DNA from: Impatiens glandulifera
Taxonomy: Eukaryota; Streptophyta; Magnoliopsida; Ericales; Balsaminaceae
Length of the DNA stretch: 64,000 nt
Assembly: GCF_907164915.1 (NCBI RefSeq)
Contig: NC_061869.1
Coordinates: forward strand, 23,847,125-23,911,124
Direction of reading: 5' to 3'
Positions 13,428 through 24,540 of this stretch are shown one piece after another. The translations under genes and the position numbers were made by a program. Position 1 is the stretch's first letter. Each line of letters begins with the position of its first letter. A model generated the notes under the pieces. That model was not told the DNA's origin, did no database searches, and saw only the letters and a program-made list of their open reading frames with translations.

Positions 13428-16400
13428 TCCACCTAGAGTACTTTTATATGTTCAAAGCTTGTTTAGAACTTTGTATTGTATTTCTGTCATTATGTTTGAA
13501 ATTTTCAAATTACCAGTCTAGTTGAACAATGTTTTCCTGTCACTCTCTTTAAAATTATCCATTTCTCATGATATGTATTACCTATTTTACTTTAGCTGAC
13601 ATATATCTTATCAATATAAGTAATAGGTCATCCATTCTGTGTTGTCACTGATTTTTCATGAATGTTCTCAGATTCAATTTCTTGCATGCACCTAAAGATA
13701 TGCAGAGTAAAAACGTCGAGGCACTGCAGACCTTGTTATCGTTGTGTGAAACAGAAACTGATACTCTCCAAGACACCTGGCATGCAATTCTGGAGTGCAT
13801 TTCTCGCCTCGAATTTATTGTATCCACTCCCACTATGACCATGACTGTCATGCAAGCATCAAACCAGATCTCTAGAGATGTCATTGTGCAATCATTGAAA
13901 GAATTGGCTGGAAAACCGGCTGAACAACTATTCGTGAATAGTGTTAAATTGCCCAGTGAAGTGGTTGTGGAGTTCTTCACAGCTCTTTGTAATGTTTCAG
14001 CTGAGGAATTAAAGCAACATCCGGCTCGTGTTTTCAGCTTGCAGAAACTAGTTGAGATCAGCTACTACAATATGGCTCGCATCCGTATGGTAATCCCTCA
14101 TTACAAAATATTTTAGCCCTATGAGATCTGAAGATTATACCGCTTTCTATCTTGTGAATCTTGATACCAGTAAAACATGAATTAAACTATATCGCAATCT
14201 GGCTCACATTTTCTTGGTAGTTTCTTATTAAGAAATGATAAGCCCTGGATATGATAAGATTATACTTTTCTACATTTTGGTTCTTGATAACAGTAGAACA
14301 CAACTTTTCTTCTATTCATGTTCAGCTACGGATATTTCCTGAAAATATGCAACTTTTAAGTTGAAATCTTCAATTCTCTTCTCAGGTATGGGCCAGAATA
14401 TGGTCTGTCTTATCTACTCATTTCATTTATGCTGGAAGCCATCTTGACGAGGGAGTTGCTATTTATGCTATTGATTCTCTGCGGCAACTTGGTATGAAAT
14501 ATCTGGAGAGGGATGAACTTGCTAACTTTACTTTTCAAAACGATATTCTAAATCCATTTGTGATTCTGATGCGAAGTAGTCAAAATGAAACAATACGGAG
14601 GCTTATTATTGATTGCATTGTTCAGGTAACTCTGACGTAAAAAATGTCTGCATACTGTTAGTTTAGCAGAGAATAAACTATTAGTCGACTTGTATGCAGA
14701 TGATAAAATCTAAAGCAGGGAGCATCAAATCCGGCTGGCGTAGCGTGTTTATGGTTTTTACAGCTGCTTCATGTGATGACTTGGAACGAATCATTGAAAG
14801 TGCATTTGAGAATGTGGAACAGGGTTAGTTGCAACATATTTTACAAGTTAACCAATATATGTTTTCTTTATTTGACATTCATTTATTAGCGCTAACATGT
14901 ATGGTTGTGAAGTTATATTGGAACACTTCAACAATATTGCGGGGGACTGCTTCCTGGATTGTGTCAACTGTCTTATTGGTTTTGCCAACAACAAAAGGTC
15001 CTACGGGATCAGTCTGAAGGCCATTGCTCTTCTCCGTATATGCGAGGACCGTTTTGCTGAGGTTCAATTTTCTTGTCTTGCGAAAACTCATTACTTGAAA
15101 CTTGAACACTTGCTATTTGCATTATTTTTCACCACGAGAACTTGTCACAAACATCATCACCTGTAGGGATGCATATATCTGTTTTATTCCCAATCAAGAA
15201 TAAGGTGATGCTATCCAGGATTTGTTCATGAGACTAGACTATGTTATAGAAAATATCAATTTTTTGTTGAATTATACAATAACCTTTGAAGAACAATCTA
15301 ATTCATTGTAATGATTCTCTACTTTTTATCAGTGAATGGTGTAACCTGAGATTTTGTTTCAAAGAGAAGGTTCTCTGGTATAATGAGACACAATAACTTT
15401 TGCTAGAAAAGCAAATGGCTTTCTTACTGATTACACTGTATATTTACTTCTTGAATGATCTATTATAATTTCCAGGCTAAATTGTTTTTTTTCTTCCTAT
15501 CTATTGAAATTAGAGTCAAGATTGAGCCTCTTTTCTGCCTACCTGTTTATTTTGTCCGTACTTATCTGAATCACTATGAACAAATCAATTTACACTTGTG
15601 TGTTTTATATATGTGGGATTCTTAAAATGGAGAGAAAGGGGAGATTTTGATTATATTATTCTCCTAATAAGCTATATCTATTTATACCTGCTGATTTTCC
15701 TAATTAGGACAAATCAGAATCTCTAAATATCTCAACTAATTCATTCTTATATATTTAGAAATAAATTAAAGTATAAAATAAAATAAACCTAGTTTGACTA
15801 TTTCCACAATATATATGTTACAGGGACTACTAACAGATGGTGATTTGAAGACCATTGATGTCAATGTAGATGCAACTTATGATATGACTGAGCATTACTG
15901 GTTTCCTATGTTGGCTGGATTATCAGTCCTCACATCAGACCCCAGAAAAGAGGTCAGCAATTGCGCGCTGGAGGTCTTGTTCGACTTGCTAAATGAGAGA
16001 GGTAGAAAGTTCTCATCATCATTCTGGGAGAGTATTTTCCATCGAATCCTGTTTCCCATTTTTGATCTTATAAGAGATGCTGGAAAAGAAAGTCCAGTCC
16101 AATCTGGGGATGGGTGGCTCCGTGAAACTAGCATTCACTCTCTTCAATTGCTTTGCAATCTTTTCAACACTTTTTACAAGGTATGCACTGTGTTGGACTT
16201 AAATCAGATTAATTATGCACTCACTTTCCTTGTTCTTTTCTTCTTCGTCGATTCCAGAAAGATAGTTTTACATACACATAATTGTTAATCTAGTAGTTCA
16301 TTTTCTCATTTCCTAAATATGAGAAAATGAACTACTAGATTAACAATTAGTAGTTCATTTTCTCATTTCCTAAATATGGTCACAGGTTCAAATCCCCCAT

Positions 16401-19400
16401 TCAGAGTTCAATTACTGATCAAATCAATGAAAAAAACTGTATCTAAGCTTCTGTTACCAACATTGAACTCTATCTACATTACATGAATGTTATATGTCTC
16501 AAGCATGTGAGTAGATCCATCAAGTTGTTATGCAGTTAAGCCTGAATTTCTGTGGTTTTCTTTTTCTGTTATCGTGGTATTCATGTGACCTGAAACTTGT
16601 ATAAAATGATTGTAAGGAGCTATAATCTGAGACTAATGTACTATGGGCCTTCAGGAAACTCATCACCTGCATATTATTTCGTTGATATCATATATTTATT
16701 CATGTGACAAAGATATTCAGTGACTAACAATAATACTTTCTGTAGAACTTTGACTTTCTGCTTTTTATCATCTAAAAATAGATGATAAAGAGGAGAGAGA
16801 GGCAAAGTTCTACATTTTCTTTTGAAATAAAGTGACTAAAAGTAATCTACTTTCCTCATCCATCCACGGTTGCTAGTAAGAGTCTTGAATTGAGAGGTTG
16901 AGGTCTTAGGTTTGATTCCCACTGAAGGCACCTTGATGAAGTGGGAGGTCATGGCGGTGAAATGCTATGTTAGTCACCTCTAGTAAAATCCCTGGTCTCA
17001 AAATAAATAATAACCTACTTTCCTGGTTTCGGGGACTTGGATTTTCAAAAGGCAAGCTAGAGTAAGACGCTGTAACTTCGATGTTAAAATTGAAAACAAT
17101 GCAGCTTAGGCCTGTCTATTAATTCCAACAATTTGATAATTTTGTTTTTGTCTATTTCTGTGCATTAAATATCTTAAAGGTGTCAATTTTTATTTGATCT
17201 AGGAAGTTTGTTTCATGCTGCCTCCTCTATTGGGTTTTCTACTAGATTGTGCCAAAAAAGCTGATCAGTCAGTAGTTTCAATTTCATTGGGTGCTTTAGT
17301 GCATCTTATCAAAGTTGGAGGGCACCAGTTCAATGATAGTGATTGGGATGCATTACTTGACAGCATAAGGTTTGTATTTTTTTTCTCAGTCATTTTTATT
17401 GGGAAATGGTACTAATGTTAATGCTTATTGTTTTACATCAGTGATGCCTTATACACAACACAGCCTGTTGAGTTGCTTAATACCTCTGCTATTGTACAGC
17501 CCCACGGCCCTATGGGTTTAACCAAACATTTGGAAGCCTCTTCAGATGATAATCCCTGGTCAGCCTCTCCTATAAATGAGGAGGTTGATTACCGCCAAAA
17601 CGATGGCACTACACGTGATCCTAATGCAATGGTCATGGAAAACAACAATCAAGAAATGAACTCAGTGATCTCTGATGGTATTTTATCGAATTGTACAAAA
17701 ATTAATTTGGTGATGAAAGCTGTCATGAACTCTTTTATCTATTGTTGATTGTTTATACAGGCCAATCATCACCTTCAGGGGGATCTTTGAAAATTGTTGA
17801 AGGTGGTGGAAACCTTCAAAGGAGCCAAACATTTGGTCAAAAGATCATGGGTAATATGATGGACAGTGTGTTTGTTAGAAGTTTCACAACGAAACCTAAG
17901 GATCGTGATTCAGAATTCATAGTGCCATCTTCTCCATCAAAGGTAATACATTAGTGAGACTAATTGTTGAAAATGGGTATATGTAACGTTTATAAAATTG
18001 AGGATACAAGAAAGAGATGAGAATCAGAGAAATGGGGTGAGAACCTAGAAGAAATAGATGCGACTGGGATTGAATATGAGATAGGTTACAGTGTTTGTTT
18101 TCACAAAAATACATCATACCACACACATTCGACTATCTACTCCTTAAATATCCCCATAACCCTACATCCCAGAAGCAGACAAAATAGAGAAAAACAGACA
18201 ATGGCCCAGCTGGCCTTTTGGAATGAAAACAATTATAAGAGAATTAATCAGCTATTGATAGTGTATGCTTCTGGGACAGCAGCATACCAATTTGTTGTAC
18301 TTTTTCTATGTTTCAGAAAATATTACGAAGAAATATTATTTTTTATGAAAGAGGGTTAACTCTGTATTAAAACGATTTATGAACGCGAGGTGCATGTAAA
18401 GGAAATAATAATCGAAAAGTCAATAGCATAATAGAGACATTAGATGCCTATCAAATCAAAATAGTCCCCTCTGTACAAATTCTTCATCTTTTGATCAAAG
18501 TGAACATATGAAGAAAGACGCCCTTGATCCTTTCATTGTCTTCCCCACCCGCTTTCCATCATTCTGTTGGGGTCTTTTCAAATCATCCTCCACAGAAGGA
18601 GAGAAATTGCATTATTTATTTTTGTGAATTAAGAAGAACTAGCATGTCCGGTAGGAATCGAACTCGTGATCTTTTGGTATCTTAAGTCGACTCTTTCTAC
18701 CGGGCCACTGGTAGGGAGAAATTAGAAATAGATTACATACCTATATTTATACAATCTATATCCCATACTTAAAGGGAATAAGATATAATCAAATATGCTA
18801 ATCAAATAGGTCCAAATTTTCAATCAGTCATTAAGACAATTGACTATGAATCATCATGAATAAGTTCTACATACTTGGTGAAAAACTTGGGGTAAACAAT
18901 TTGAGTTTAGTGCATAGGATGATGTATGATGGAAATAAGATGAACCCTCGTGATGTAATTTTACACTAATTTTGTTCATTTTAATCAGTGATTGGTTATT
19001 TTCTTGAAAAATGCCTGACCTTTTTGTTGATGAAAAAAAAGTTAAGAAAACTCATCTATTTAAATCTCTTATCTAGTTCTTGGAATGGGTTTTCATGTTT
19101 ACTTATTGAGGACCTGAAGGGTGAATTTGAGTAGAGTTTCCTAGAAAGGTAGCATTCTTCTGACTTAACTAGTTTAAGATACACTCATGAATTCTGTTCT
19201 GACTTGAGGTAGAGTTGTCTTAATGACTGATTGAAAGTTCTGTTTTGGAGCTTTACTTCAATCTCATGTTTCTTCTTCATTCCTGCACTTCTACCATTCC
19301 AGATAGTTGATACTGTCGATTCAGATATCAAAGAAGAGGTGGATAGCCCCATATTGGCCACCATCAGGAGCAAATGCATTACACAGCTACTACTCCTCGA

Positions 19401-22400
19401 TGCTATTGACTGTATTCAGGTATTGATCTTATTCTTGCTTGGATTGAATTTTCCCTTTTGATCCCCTGTTTGACCATTTGGTTTCTGCTTTCAAAATTTG
19501 ATATGTTACCACCCTTCTGAATGTGCATTCAACTCTTGTTATAGATAGTGAGAAATTGATTTTTTTTTTTTTCCATTTGGTATAGGATTTTTATAGATCA
19601 TGGTCATATAATTATAGTGTATGTTTGTTGCTTTATTGGTATGCAAATTATTTTTTAGATCATGACCCAAATGATAATGTAATTATTTGCTTCATTTAGG
19701 CATATAATTTGTTTTCTCTGTCAAATTATTTTTGGATCAACGTTAGATTATTTTCTACATCATTGTGTTTATTTTTTCAAACATAACAAATGTTTTCTCA
19801 ATCATGATATATATTTTTTATAACAAAACAGACAAATATCAACCTTGTTTGATAACTGACTTTTCACATTTGCTAGTCTTGTAGTGTAACTCGTGGATAA
19901 AGTAAAGAGCCATACAGTAATATTTGCATATCCAAATTATGCAGGGAAAATACTGGAACAAGCTGACTGCATCACAAAAAGTTTCTCTAATGGATATATT
20001 ATTTGCTGCATTGGAGTTTGCATCATCATATAATTCATATGCCAATCTCAGATTGCGAATGCATCATATTCCTGCTGAAAGGTCGGTTTTGTTTTGCCTA
20101 CGCTTTTATATATTTCCCCATTCAATGGCACATGCACGAACTCTTAAAGGTTGATGGTTGAATCTTGAGTACAGGCCACCTATAAACCTTCTTCGCCACG
20201 AATTAGCTGGTACATGCATTTATTTGGACATTTTGCAAAAGGCAACGTCTGAAGTTAATGCTAAAAGAGATGAACAACTCAATGATGAAGTCAGCTTGTT
20301 GGAAGATGATACATCAAACAAAACTAATTTTTCTTCCAATTTACATCATGATGCTGGAGGAGAGAAACTTGAAATGGTAGCGGAGGGGAAGCTAGTATCT
20401 TTTTGTGAACAGGTGTTGCAGGAAGCTTCTGATTTCCAATCAAGTCTTGGTGAGTCTCCGAACATGGATATACATCGGGTTCTTGATTTACGGTCTCCAG
20501 TCATTGTGAAGGTATGTTTTTTACCCACTTCATCTAATTCAATATATTTCAGCACTTCTCCAAGTCCTTTTTGATTTTCTGTTTTGAAACTTTGAAATTT
20601 TCATTAAAACCACAAAACAACGCGAAAGTTGCATTGACTGTAGAAATAGTACATACAATACACAGGAAGTATGTAAGCTTTCTAAACAGTATTCTTTAAG
20701 GTCTTTGGAGGTAAGTTTTATGAGCCTATTTGGAAACGAAGAGTTTCCTATTTCACATATTGCTGTGCACAATAAAGATTTTGAGAAAGGGTAAACTTTT
20801 CATGACAAAAGATAATTTTTGTGAGCACAAGTGGCGTTCATTTTTACCAATCATACGGGAAAGTCTCCGTGCAAAATAATTGTTGTGATCTATTTCTATA
20901 ATGTGAGTGTATAAAAATATTGTGTTTTTGTATGTCTTAAAGAAATTGAAAAACATAAATGCCATAAAGTGAGGTTTCCAAATGGGCAATATCATAATTT
21001 AGCACTAATTGCCCTAATCTGGTCATTGCCATCCTCCTGGAGCCATTGACGATTAATCTTGCACTAATGACAGTTGACACCTAATATGAAAAAGAAGGAA
21101 TCGACGCCCTTCCACCACTAAGATATATACGGTTTCTAGCATTCTCTCACAACTCTTCTATAATCCTTTGGAAATATTGTGGGAAACACATCACAAACAC
21201 CCACTCGAGATAACCCACTCTCTAATGCTTTCTTCAAATATCCCTAAATCATTGTGGGGAGACATTATATAAACAACATACTTCATTTAAATCGTATGTT
21301 GTCTAGCTTCCTAAAGTTTCAAAGTCCAATCTATCGCTTCCTTTAATCATTCCCCTATACCAAATTCATATCTGACAATCTTCTATCCAAAATCATTGTT
21401 GGAAATATTCAGTGAGGGGTTGTGAACAAAGGAAAATTAACCAAACACCTTGGAAGGGATGTTCAATGACAAAACTTGGTGTGAGGAAAGGCTTGGAACA
21501 AGATATTTTTCAAAACACTTTGATGGCATCATTAAATCAATTTGAGTAGTATTTTACTATTTTTCAAGTCTCTTTCAAATTTCTCCAAGTCTTTTCCTCT
21601 GAAATTCAGAGTTTTTTCATTTTTTCAGAAAAGGTCCCTCCTTCGATATCATGATTGGGTCAACGGCCTGATTATGAGTGAAATATCATTCTGGGGTCAC
21701 CAACTAGATCATTAGTAAATAGAAAATAGATTCACTCATGTAGAACTTCATTATATAGATATCATCTACATCAAGAAATATATTGAACTGATAACATTCA
21801 TGATATTAAAGCTTCCAGTCAATGTCTAGTGATTTCAATTATAATACCAAAAGATAGAGATGCTTTCGAACATCTATCGAAAGTCAAAGATGGATCATAA
21901 TTATTAGGGATAACCTGCAAAACCTAAAGATGTTATTTATATATCCTCATGGGATTTTTATATTAAGTAGTTGTTCAAAGGGGTAGATTATTTGACTTTT
22001 TTTTATTTGATTAGCAACTTGAGTATGAAGAACATCAATAAAAGAAGTTAACATATTTAGCAAAAAAAAAACAAACCAAATCAATCAAGGAATGTATAAA
22101 AGATAAGAAATGCAAGAACAAGTTAGTAAATAAAATTTGCCAAATCACCGCAGAAGATTAAATGGAGGCGTTGAGTCTTGAGTCATTATTCATCCCCATT
22201 CTCATCACATAGACTAGTTAACTTGATTGTTCGTGTATTTATTTTACATCACAACCACTTTTCAGATTTTCTCTTATGTTTTTATTGGTTATGCATTTCA
22301 TTTCATTTTGTGGGTATTTTTTTATGAATATGAATTATGGGCTATTAAGTATTATGAATATACTTATTTTTTGTTTGTGGTTTTCTTTGTTAGGTGCTCA

Positions 22401-22666
22401 AGGGCATGTCTTTTATGAACAATCACATATTTAGAAGACACCTGAGGAGATTCTATCCTTTTATAACTAAACTAGTCTGTTGCGACCAAGTAAAGAACTA
22501 CACAATTGAATCTCAATTTTTTTTATCTATATTTTAATTATTGACTGTAAATCTAAAACTTGATTATGTTTTTGTTTGTTTGTTTGTTATTCGACAGATG
22601 GATGTTCGATGTGCCCTTGCAGATCTCTTCAGCATGCAGTTCAATCCAATGTTAACATGTCATTAA
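667..22666 (+). CDS. BIG5: BIG5-type Sec7 ARF-GEF (brefeldin A-inhibited exchange protein 5), 33 exons
   Basis: Large ARF guanine-nucleotide exchange factor. The Arabidopsis orthologue (BEN1/MIN7) acts at the trans-Golgi network/early endosome in vesicle traffic and immunity. Exons: 667-778, 984-1059, 1948-2137, 2259-2380, 2453-2511, 8823-8880, 8954-9038, 9148-9348, 9480-9538, 9628-9697, 9786-9854, 10589-10711, 10813-10866, 10957-11045, 11189-11285, 11407-11505, 11611-11808, 11922-12032, 12103-12287, 12718-13344, 13672-14089, 14386-14625, 14700-14823, 14913-15061, 15824-16180, 17203-17369, 17442-17677, 17761-17942, 19303-19419, 19945-20081, 20175-20511, 22394-22489, 22598-22666. All introns are GT-AG and all phases join. 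The sum is 5313 nt, or 1770 residues, close to the family length. Domain order: N-terminal DCB/HUS with HUS-box NYDCD at 474-478, Sec7 from about 588, then HDS repeats to the C-terminus. No frameshift or missing exon was seen. Boundaries were placed by hand from splice signals and family similarity, so small shifts are possible. Confidence 0.95.
1169..1939 (+). repeat. 127-bp tandem array filling BIG5 intron 2 (about six copies)
   Basis: The pentamer TGACC recurs at 1201, 1328, 1455, 1582, 1709 and 1836, an exact 127-bp period. Copies differ by only a few substitutions (CCGG/CTGG, CATCAT/CAGCAT), so expansion is recent. Each unit contains a TATATAAG motif and a pyrimidine tract (CCGTCTGTTTGTTATTCT). 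The last copy runs to eight bases before the exon 3 acceptor and supplies its pyrimidine tract. The array takes up about 770 of the intron's 888 bases. Confidence 0.97.
2845..2873. repeat. (TA)n microsatellite
   Basis: Uninterrupted alternating AT run inside BIG5 intron 5. Confidence 0.9.
3129..3432. mobile_element. ~300-bp non-autonomous TIR (MITE-like) element
   Basis: The left end GAAATTTGATTAAATGAC is the reverse complement of the right end GTCATTTCATCAAATTTC with one mismatch. A weaker match continues inward (GAGGAAAATGA). The interior is unusually CpG-rich for the region, with several GTCGCG/CGCGAC motifs. There is no coding potential and no clear target duplication, so the superfamily is undecided. 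A related end lies at the start of the window. Confidence 0.6.
3540..4024 (+). pseudogene. exon-like block of unknown origin in intron 5
   Basis: A pyrimidine-rich leader-like stretch (CT-rich, with GCGCGCGC near 3700) precedes an ORF starting at 3836, about 63 codons long. It ends at AAG followed by GTACGC, which looks like a splice donor. The composition is more gene-like than the surroundings. I do not recognise the peptide. It could be a captured first exon or chance. Confidence 0.25.
4100..4500 (+). repeat. repeat related, in inverse orientation, to 6965-7400
   Basis: By eye, several blocks here match the reverse complement of the DNA left of the lone LTR: TATCTTTCCAAA, GAGTTGTTTATGA, AAAGCTTCAAAA, TTTCATAGTGATGTTT and GGTTCATTT occur in the same order. 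The two copies flank the copia fragment. This suggests two remnants of one dispersed element in opposite orientation. Confidence 0.45.
4700..5216 (+). pseudogene. degenerate copia integrase fragment
   Basis: Translation with frame shifts gives the copia integrase signature VDTPQQN near 4768, followed by a helix-rich stretch and an [27 protein letters not shown] block. Further on is FENQPYYP, typical of the C-terminal integrase region. It belongs to a different copia family from the element that begins at 5217, whose LTR interrupts it. Not functional. Confidence 0.75.
5217..5463 (+). repeat. 5' LTR of copia family C1, copy 1
   Basis: The LTR starts TGTTGAAG and ends CCAACA. It is followed three bases on by a primer-binding site complementary to initiator tRNA-Met (TGGTATCAGAGC, 5467-5478). 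A homologous LTR with the same start lies at 55376-55614 before the second copy. No 3' LTR is seen for this copy. Confidence 0.75.
5497..6955 (+). pseudogene. truncated copia gag-pol, family C1 copy 1
   Basis: Reads as gag ([16 protein letters not shown], then a helical gag core), a decayed zinc knuckle near 6300-6350 ([10 protein letters not shown]), and the protease region ([13 protein letters not shown] near 6500). It stops at the start of the GAG-pre-integrase domain around 6955. In-frame stops and frameshifts occur throughout. The longer copy at 55.6-58.7 kb shows what is missing: integrase, reverse transcriptase and RNase H. Confidence 0.85.
6965..7439 (-). repeat. internal remnant left of the lone LTR, with a short hairpin
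   Basis: Non-coding DNA related to 4100-4500 in inverse orientation. It contains an inverted repeat, TGTTTCATAGTGAT ... ATCACTATGAAACA, at about 7012-7065. On the minus strand it lies directly downstream of the primer-binding site, as the internal region of an LTR element should. Confidence 0.5.
7454..8077 (-). mobile_element. lone LTR of a minus-strand retrotransposon
   Basis: Begins TGTTGAGG and ends CCTAACA. It is preceded by the reverse complement of an initiator-Met primer-binding site (GCTCTGATACCA near 7440-7451), so this is the 5' LTR of an element reading leftward. A minus-strand TATA box (TATAAATAAA) sits at 7885-7894. A ~70-bp direct duplication occurs at about 7698-7838. No partner LTR was found. 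Confidence 0.75.
8275..8447. repeat. imperfect foldback of about 75-bp arms in intron 5
   Basis: The left arm (AGTAACCCAACGATTTAGGC...) pairs with the right arm (...GCCTGAAACATTGAGTTACT) at roughly three quarters identity, around a short centre near 8350-8365. The transcript could fold into a long hairpin. It may be a MITE or an inverted duplication. Confidence 0.7.
11922..13344 (+). other. Sec7 catalytic domain of BIG5 (exons 18-20)
   Basis: Exon 18 opens the Sec7 fold (FNRHPGKG, residue ~588). Exon 19 carries the loop [11 protein letters not shown] with the catalytic glutamate at about residue 672. Exon 20 carries the second ARF-binding motif ([18 protein letters not shown], about 701-718). 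The Sec7 glutamic finger expels GDP/Mg from ARF, so the exchange function looks intact. At positions known from ARNO/Gea work to control brefeldin A response, this protein has Tyr706, Ala707, Asp714 and Met724. Three of the four are sensitive-type residues. Confidence 0.9.
13379..13428. repeat. (CA)n(TA)n compound microsatellite
   Basis: A run of CA repeats passes directly into TA repeats inside BIG5 intron 20. Confidence 0.95.
16281..16378. repeat. 29-bp perfect inverted repeat plus adjoining direct copy
   Basis: Arms 16281-16309 and 16319-16347 are perfect reverse complements around a 9-base loop. The segment 16291-16321 then recurs as a direct copy at 16348-16378. This arrangement (copy, inverted copy, copy) lies in BIG5 intron 25 and is a typical footprint of replication template switching. 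Confidence 0.95.
16741..16814. repeat. short hairpin in intron 25
   Basis: The outer ends TGTAGAACTTT and AAAGTTCTACA are perfect inverted repeats. The inner segment TTTATCATCT / AGATGATAAA also pairs. Possibly a tiny foldback element. No target duplication was seen. Confidence 0.7.
16857..17010 (+). mobile_element. tRNA-derived SINE with target-site duplication (intron 25)
   Basis: It has a box-A-like start (GGTTGCTAGTAAGAG) and a box B GGTTTGATTCC about 45 bases on. The 14-bp direct repeats TAAYCTACTTTCCT at 16843-16856 and 17011-17024 flank it (one mismatch). Length is about 154 bp. Internal RNA polymerase III boxes and a TSD are the standard SINE signature. Confidence 0.8.
18609..18715 (-). 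mobile_element. tRNA-derived SINE, minus strand (intron 28)
   Basis: On the minus strand a box A-like GTGGCCCGGTAGAAAGAG is followed by box B GAGTTCGATTCC. The repeat GAGAAATT occurs on both sides (18601-18608 and 18716-18723), a plausible target duplication. A T-rich tail lies at the left. Confidence 0.65.
20727..20987. mobile_element. short TIR element in intron 31
   Basis: The ends GCCTATTTGGAAAC and GTTTCCAAATGGGC are inverted repeats with one mismatch, about 261 bp apart. There is no ORF. The termini look MITE-like, but no clear target duplication is visible. Confidence 0.5.
21000..22393 (+). other. rest of BIG5 intron 31, no recognised feature
   Basis: AT-rich intronic DNA without a convincing ORF or repeat that I can name. 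The acceptor is at 22393. Confidence 0.5.
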
Positions 22667-23040
22667 AGTAAAATTCTTCGAGTTTTGTGTTTTGATGTTT
22701 CTCTATGAATTGACAGAGAAGATTTTCTAAGTTGCTTCGTTTTTGTATAGGATTTGACATGATTCATTTCCAATAAGAATGTTGATTTATTTGAAATTTC
22801 TTGTATTCTTTTAGATGACACAATTCATGGACAAATTAAAAATTTCAAGATTATCTGTTATAACACTTTGAATGAAAATAAGAGGGTGATAGATGTAGAA
22901 GAACTAAGTCTCTTATTTTTTACACAACACATTAACACATTTGTATTAATTAATTTGTTAGCTTTAAATTGAATAAGAAATCACATAAAAAAAGATTAAA
23001 GATGAAAAAGATAATTGTTATTATTTACATTAGAGAATGA
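22667..23040 (+). other. 3' flank of BIG5
   Basis: AT-rich region after the stop codon that should contain the 3' UTR and polyadenylation signal. No single AATAAA-type signal stands out. Confidence 0.4.
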
Positions 23041-23059
23041 CATTGTCCAAGTAAATTTC

Positions 23060-23754
23060 TTCATTGAATAAGTGATGCCAGATAAGATTAACACTATAAA
23101 CATCTGTCTTATTCCCAAAATTAAACTTCAAGCATGGTAGACTTGGTAACTTAGACTTTGTAACTTTGTTTAAAAATCATAACAAAAATGATAGTAAACA
23201 TACTTGAACCTCTTATGCATAAACTGATTTCTGAATAACTAAGTGAGTTTGTTAAAGGAGACAAATTCAAGACAGTTTATTTATAGTTCAAGAAATCATG
23301 CATAACTTCAGAAAAAGGGAAAAGATATGAATTCACACTGAAACTAGACCTGACAAAATCATATGACATACTAAAAAATGAGAATTTATGAGAAAGATAA
23401 TGAAAAAAATTGGATTATCAACAAATGTATCAAGTTAATCATGCAATCAATGTATAACAACAGTTTCATACAATATCAATACTCAATGGAAAAACATTGT
23501 CGATTTTCAAACCTTTAAGAGGAATCAGAGAGGAAAATCCTCTTTCCCAAAATCCTTTTTCCCAATTTATTTTTTTTAGCCTTAGAAAACCTTATAAAAA
23601 AATTTTCTATCTAAATGTGGTGAAATTAAAAAAATTAAGGTGGGGGAGAAATGGATCAAAAGTATCACATCTTCTTTTTTTTTCAGAACAATGCATTAAT
23701 TTTTTTGACAAAGAAATAGAAAGAAAATAAAAAAATTAATGGGCAATCTTAACA
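23060..23754 (+). pseudogene. LINE reverse transcriptase, 5' piece of a split element
   Basis: Broken frames read as the non-LTR RT pattern in order: ICLIPKI (about 23095), LKLDLTKSYD (about 23337), WIINKCIKLIMQSMYN, FKPLRGIREENPLSQNPF (the RGLRQGDPLSPYLF block, about 23502-23560) and a decayed SHLLF-ADD stretch. Many stops. The Mutator-like element at 23759 interrupts it, and it resumes after 27614. Confidence 0.75.
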
Positions 23755-24439
23755 AATATTGTTAAGAGAGATGATAAATGAAACGAATATGGGGGAACGA
23801 AACCTTAAGCGAATCCACCTGGCATGCCATGTAGGTAAAATAATAATCAATTTTGCTCAAACAGAATCCGCTCAAACAATGACAGAGAAAAACAATAAAA
23901 CTTTAGGTAAAAGGAAAAATTCAGATAGAGATGAAAGGTAAGTTATCGTTGTTGCACTATTTTCATTTACTGTGTCCCTTGTTCATTGTGGATCTATTGC
24001 AGCGTTAACTTTGTTGGGGTTAACAATTAAAGATCTGAAGATTTAGATAATTTGAATATAAACAATGGTTGTTTTTATTCATGAGATTGAGATCTGCGCT
24101 TGTTTATTCTTCATTGAATCAGTTCTTTATTTTCTGGTATATGATTGACTGTCGATATCTATATACAATTTTATGAAGCAAATGATTTGCGCAAACCAAC
24201 TCCATTCAAAAAGAATCACGTAGTTCAATATATGAAAATTATTTGTTGGATAAACTCTTTGAAATTTAGGTGAGTGGTAGAAGGAAATGGAAAAGATAAC
24301 GGAGGTATGAAAAAGTAAAGAAAACTCACAGTCAATATATTATCAACCTCACTTTGTATTCTCCAGTTTAAACAATCAAGCAACTGTTATGAAATAAGAT
24401 AGGAAGAAAGACATTTCATAAATATTAAGCTTAAACTGT

Positions 24440-24540
24440 TAATATTGCGTTGTCTTGTGTGTTAGACTATGTTGTCATATTTTTTAGTTATGTTGTCCTA
24501 TGTTGATTACAGTACCAGTGTCTTCTTAATTATTTTACAG
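24440..24540 (+). repeat. 22-nt-type repeats, intron of the + strand TE gene
   Basis: Three or so copies of the TTGTCYTRTG-type motif (as in TATGTTGTCCTATG) just before the acceptor at 24540. They read in the same sense as the gene. Confidence 0.7.

Noticed and set aside
13645..13980. Minus-strand ORF opposite BIG5 exon 21
   Set aside because: It is a shadow of the conserved coding exon on the other strand.
16857..17010. Functional tRNA genes at the box A/B sites
   Set aside because: No complete cloverleaf or acceptor stem could be drawn, and flanking duplications identify SINEs.
667..22666. BIG5 as a broken gene because of its many intronic insertions
   Set aside because: All 33 exons are present with consistent phases, intact splice sites and no internal stop.
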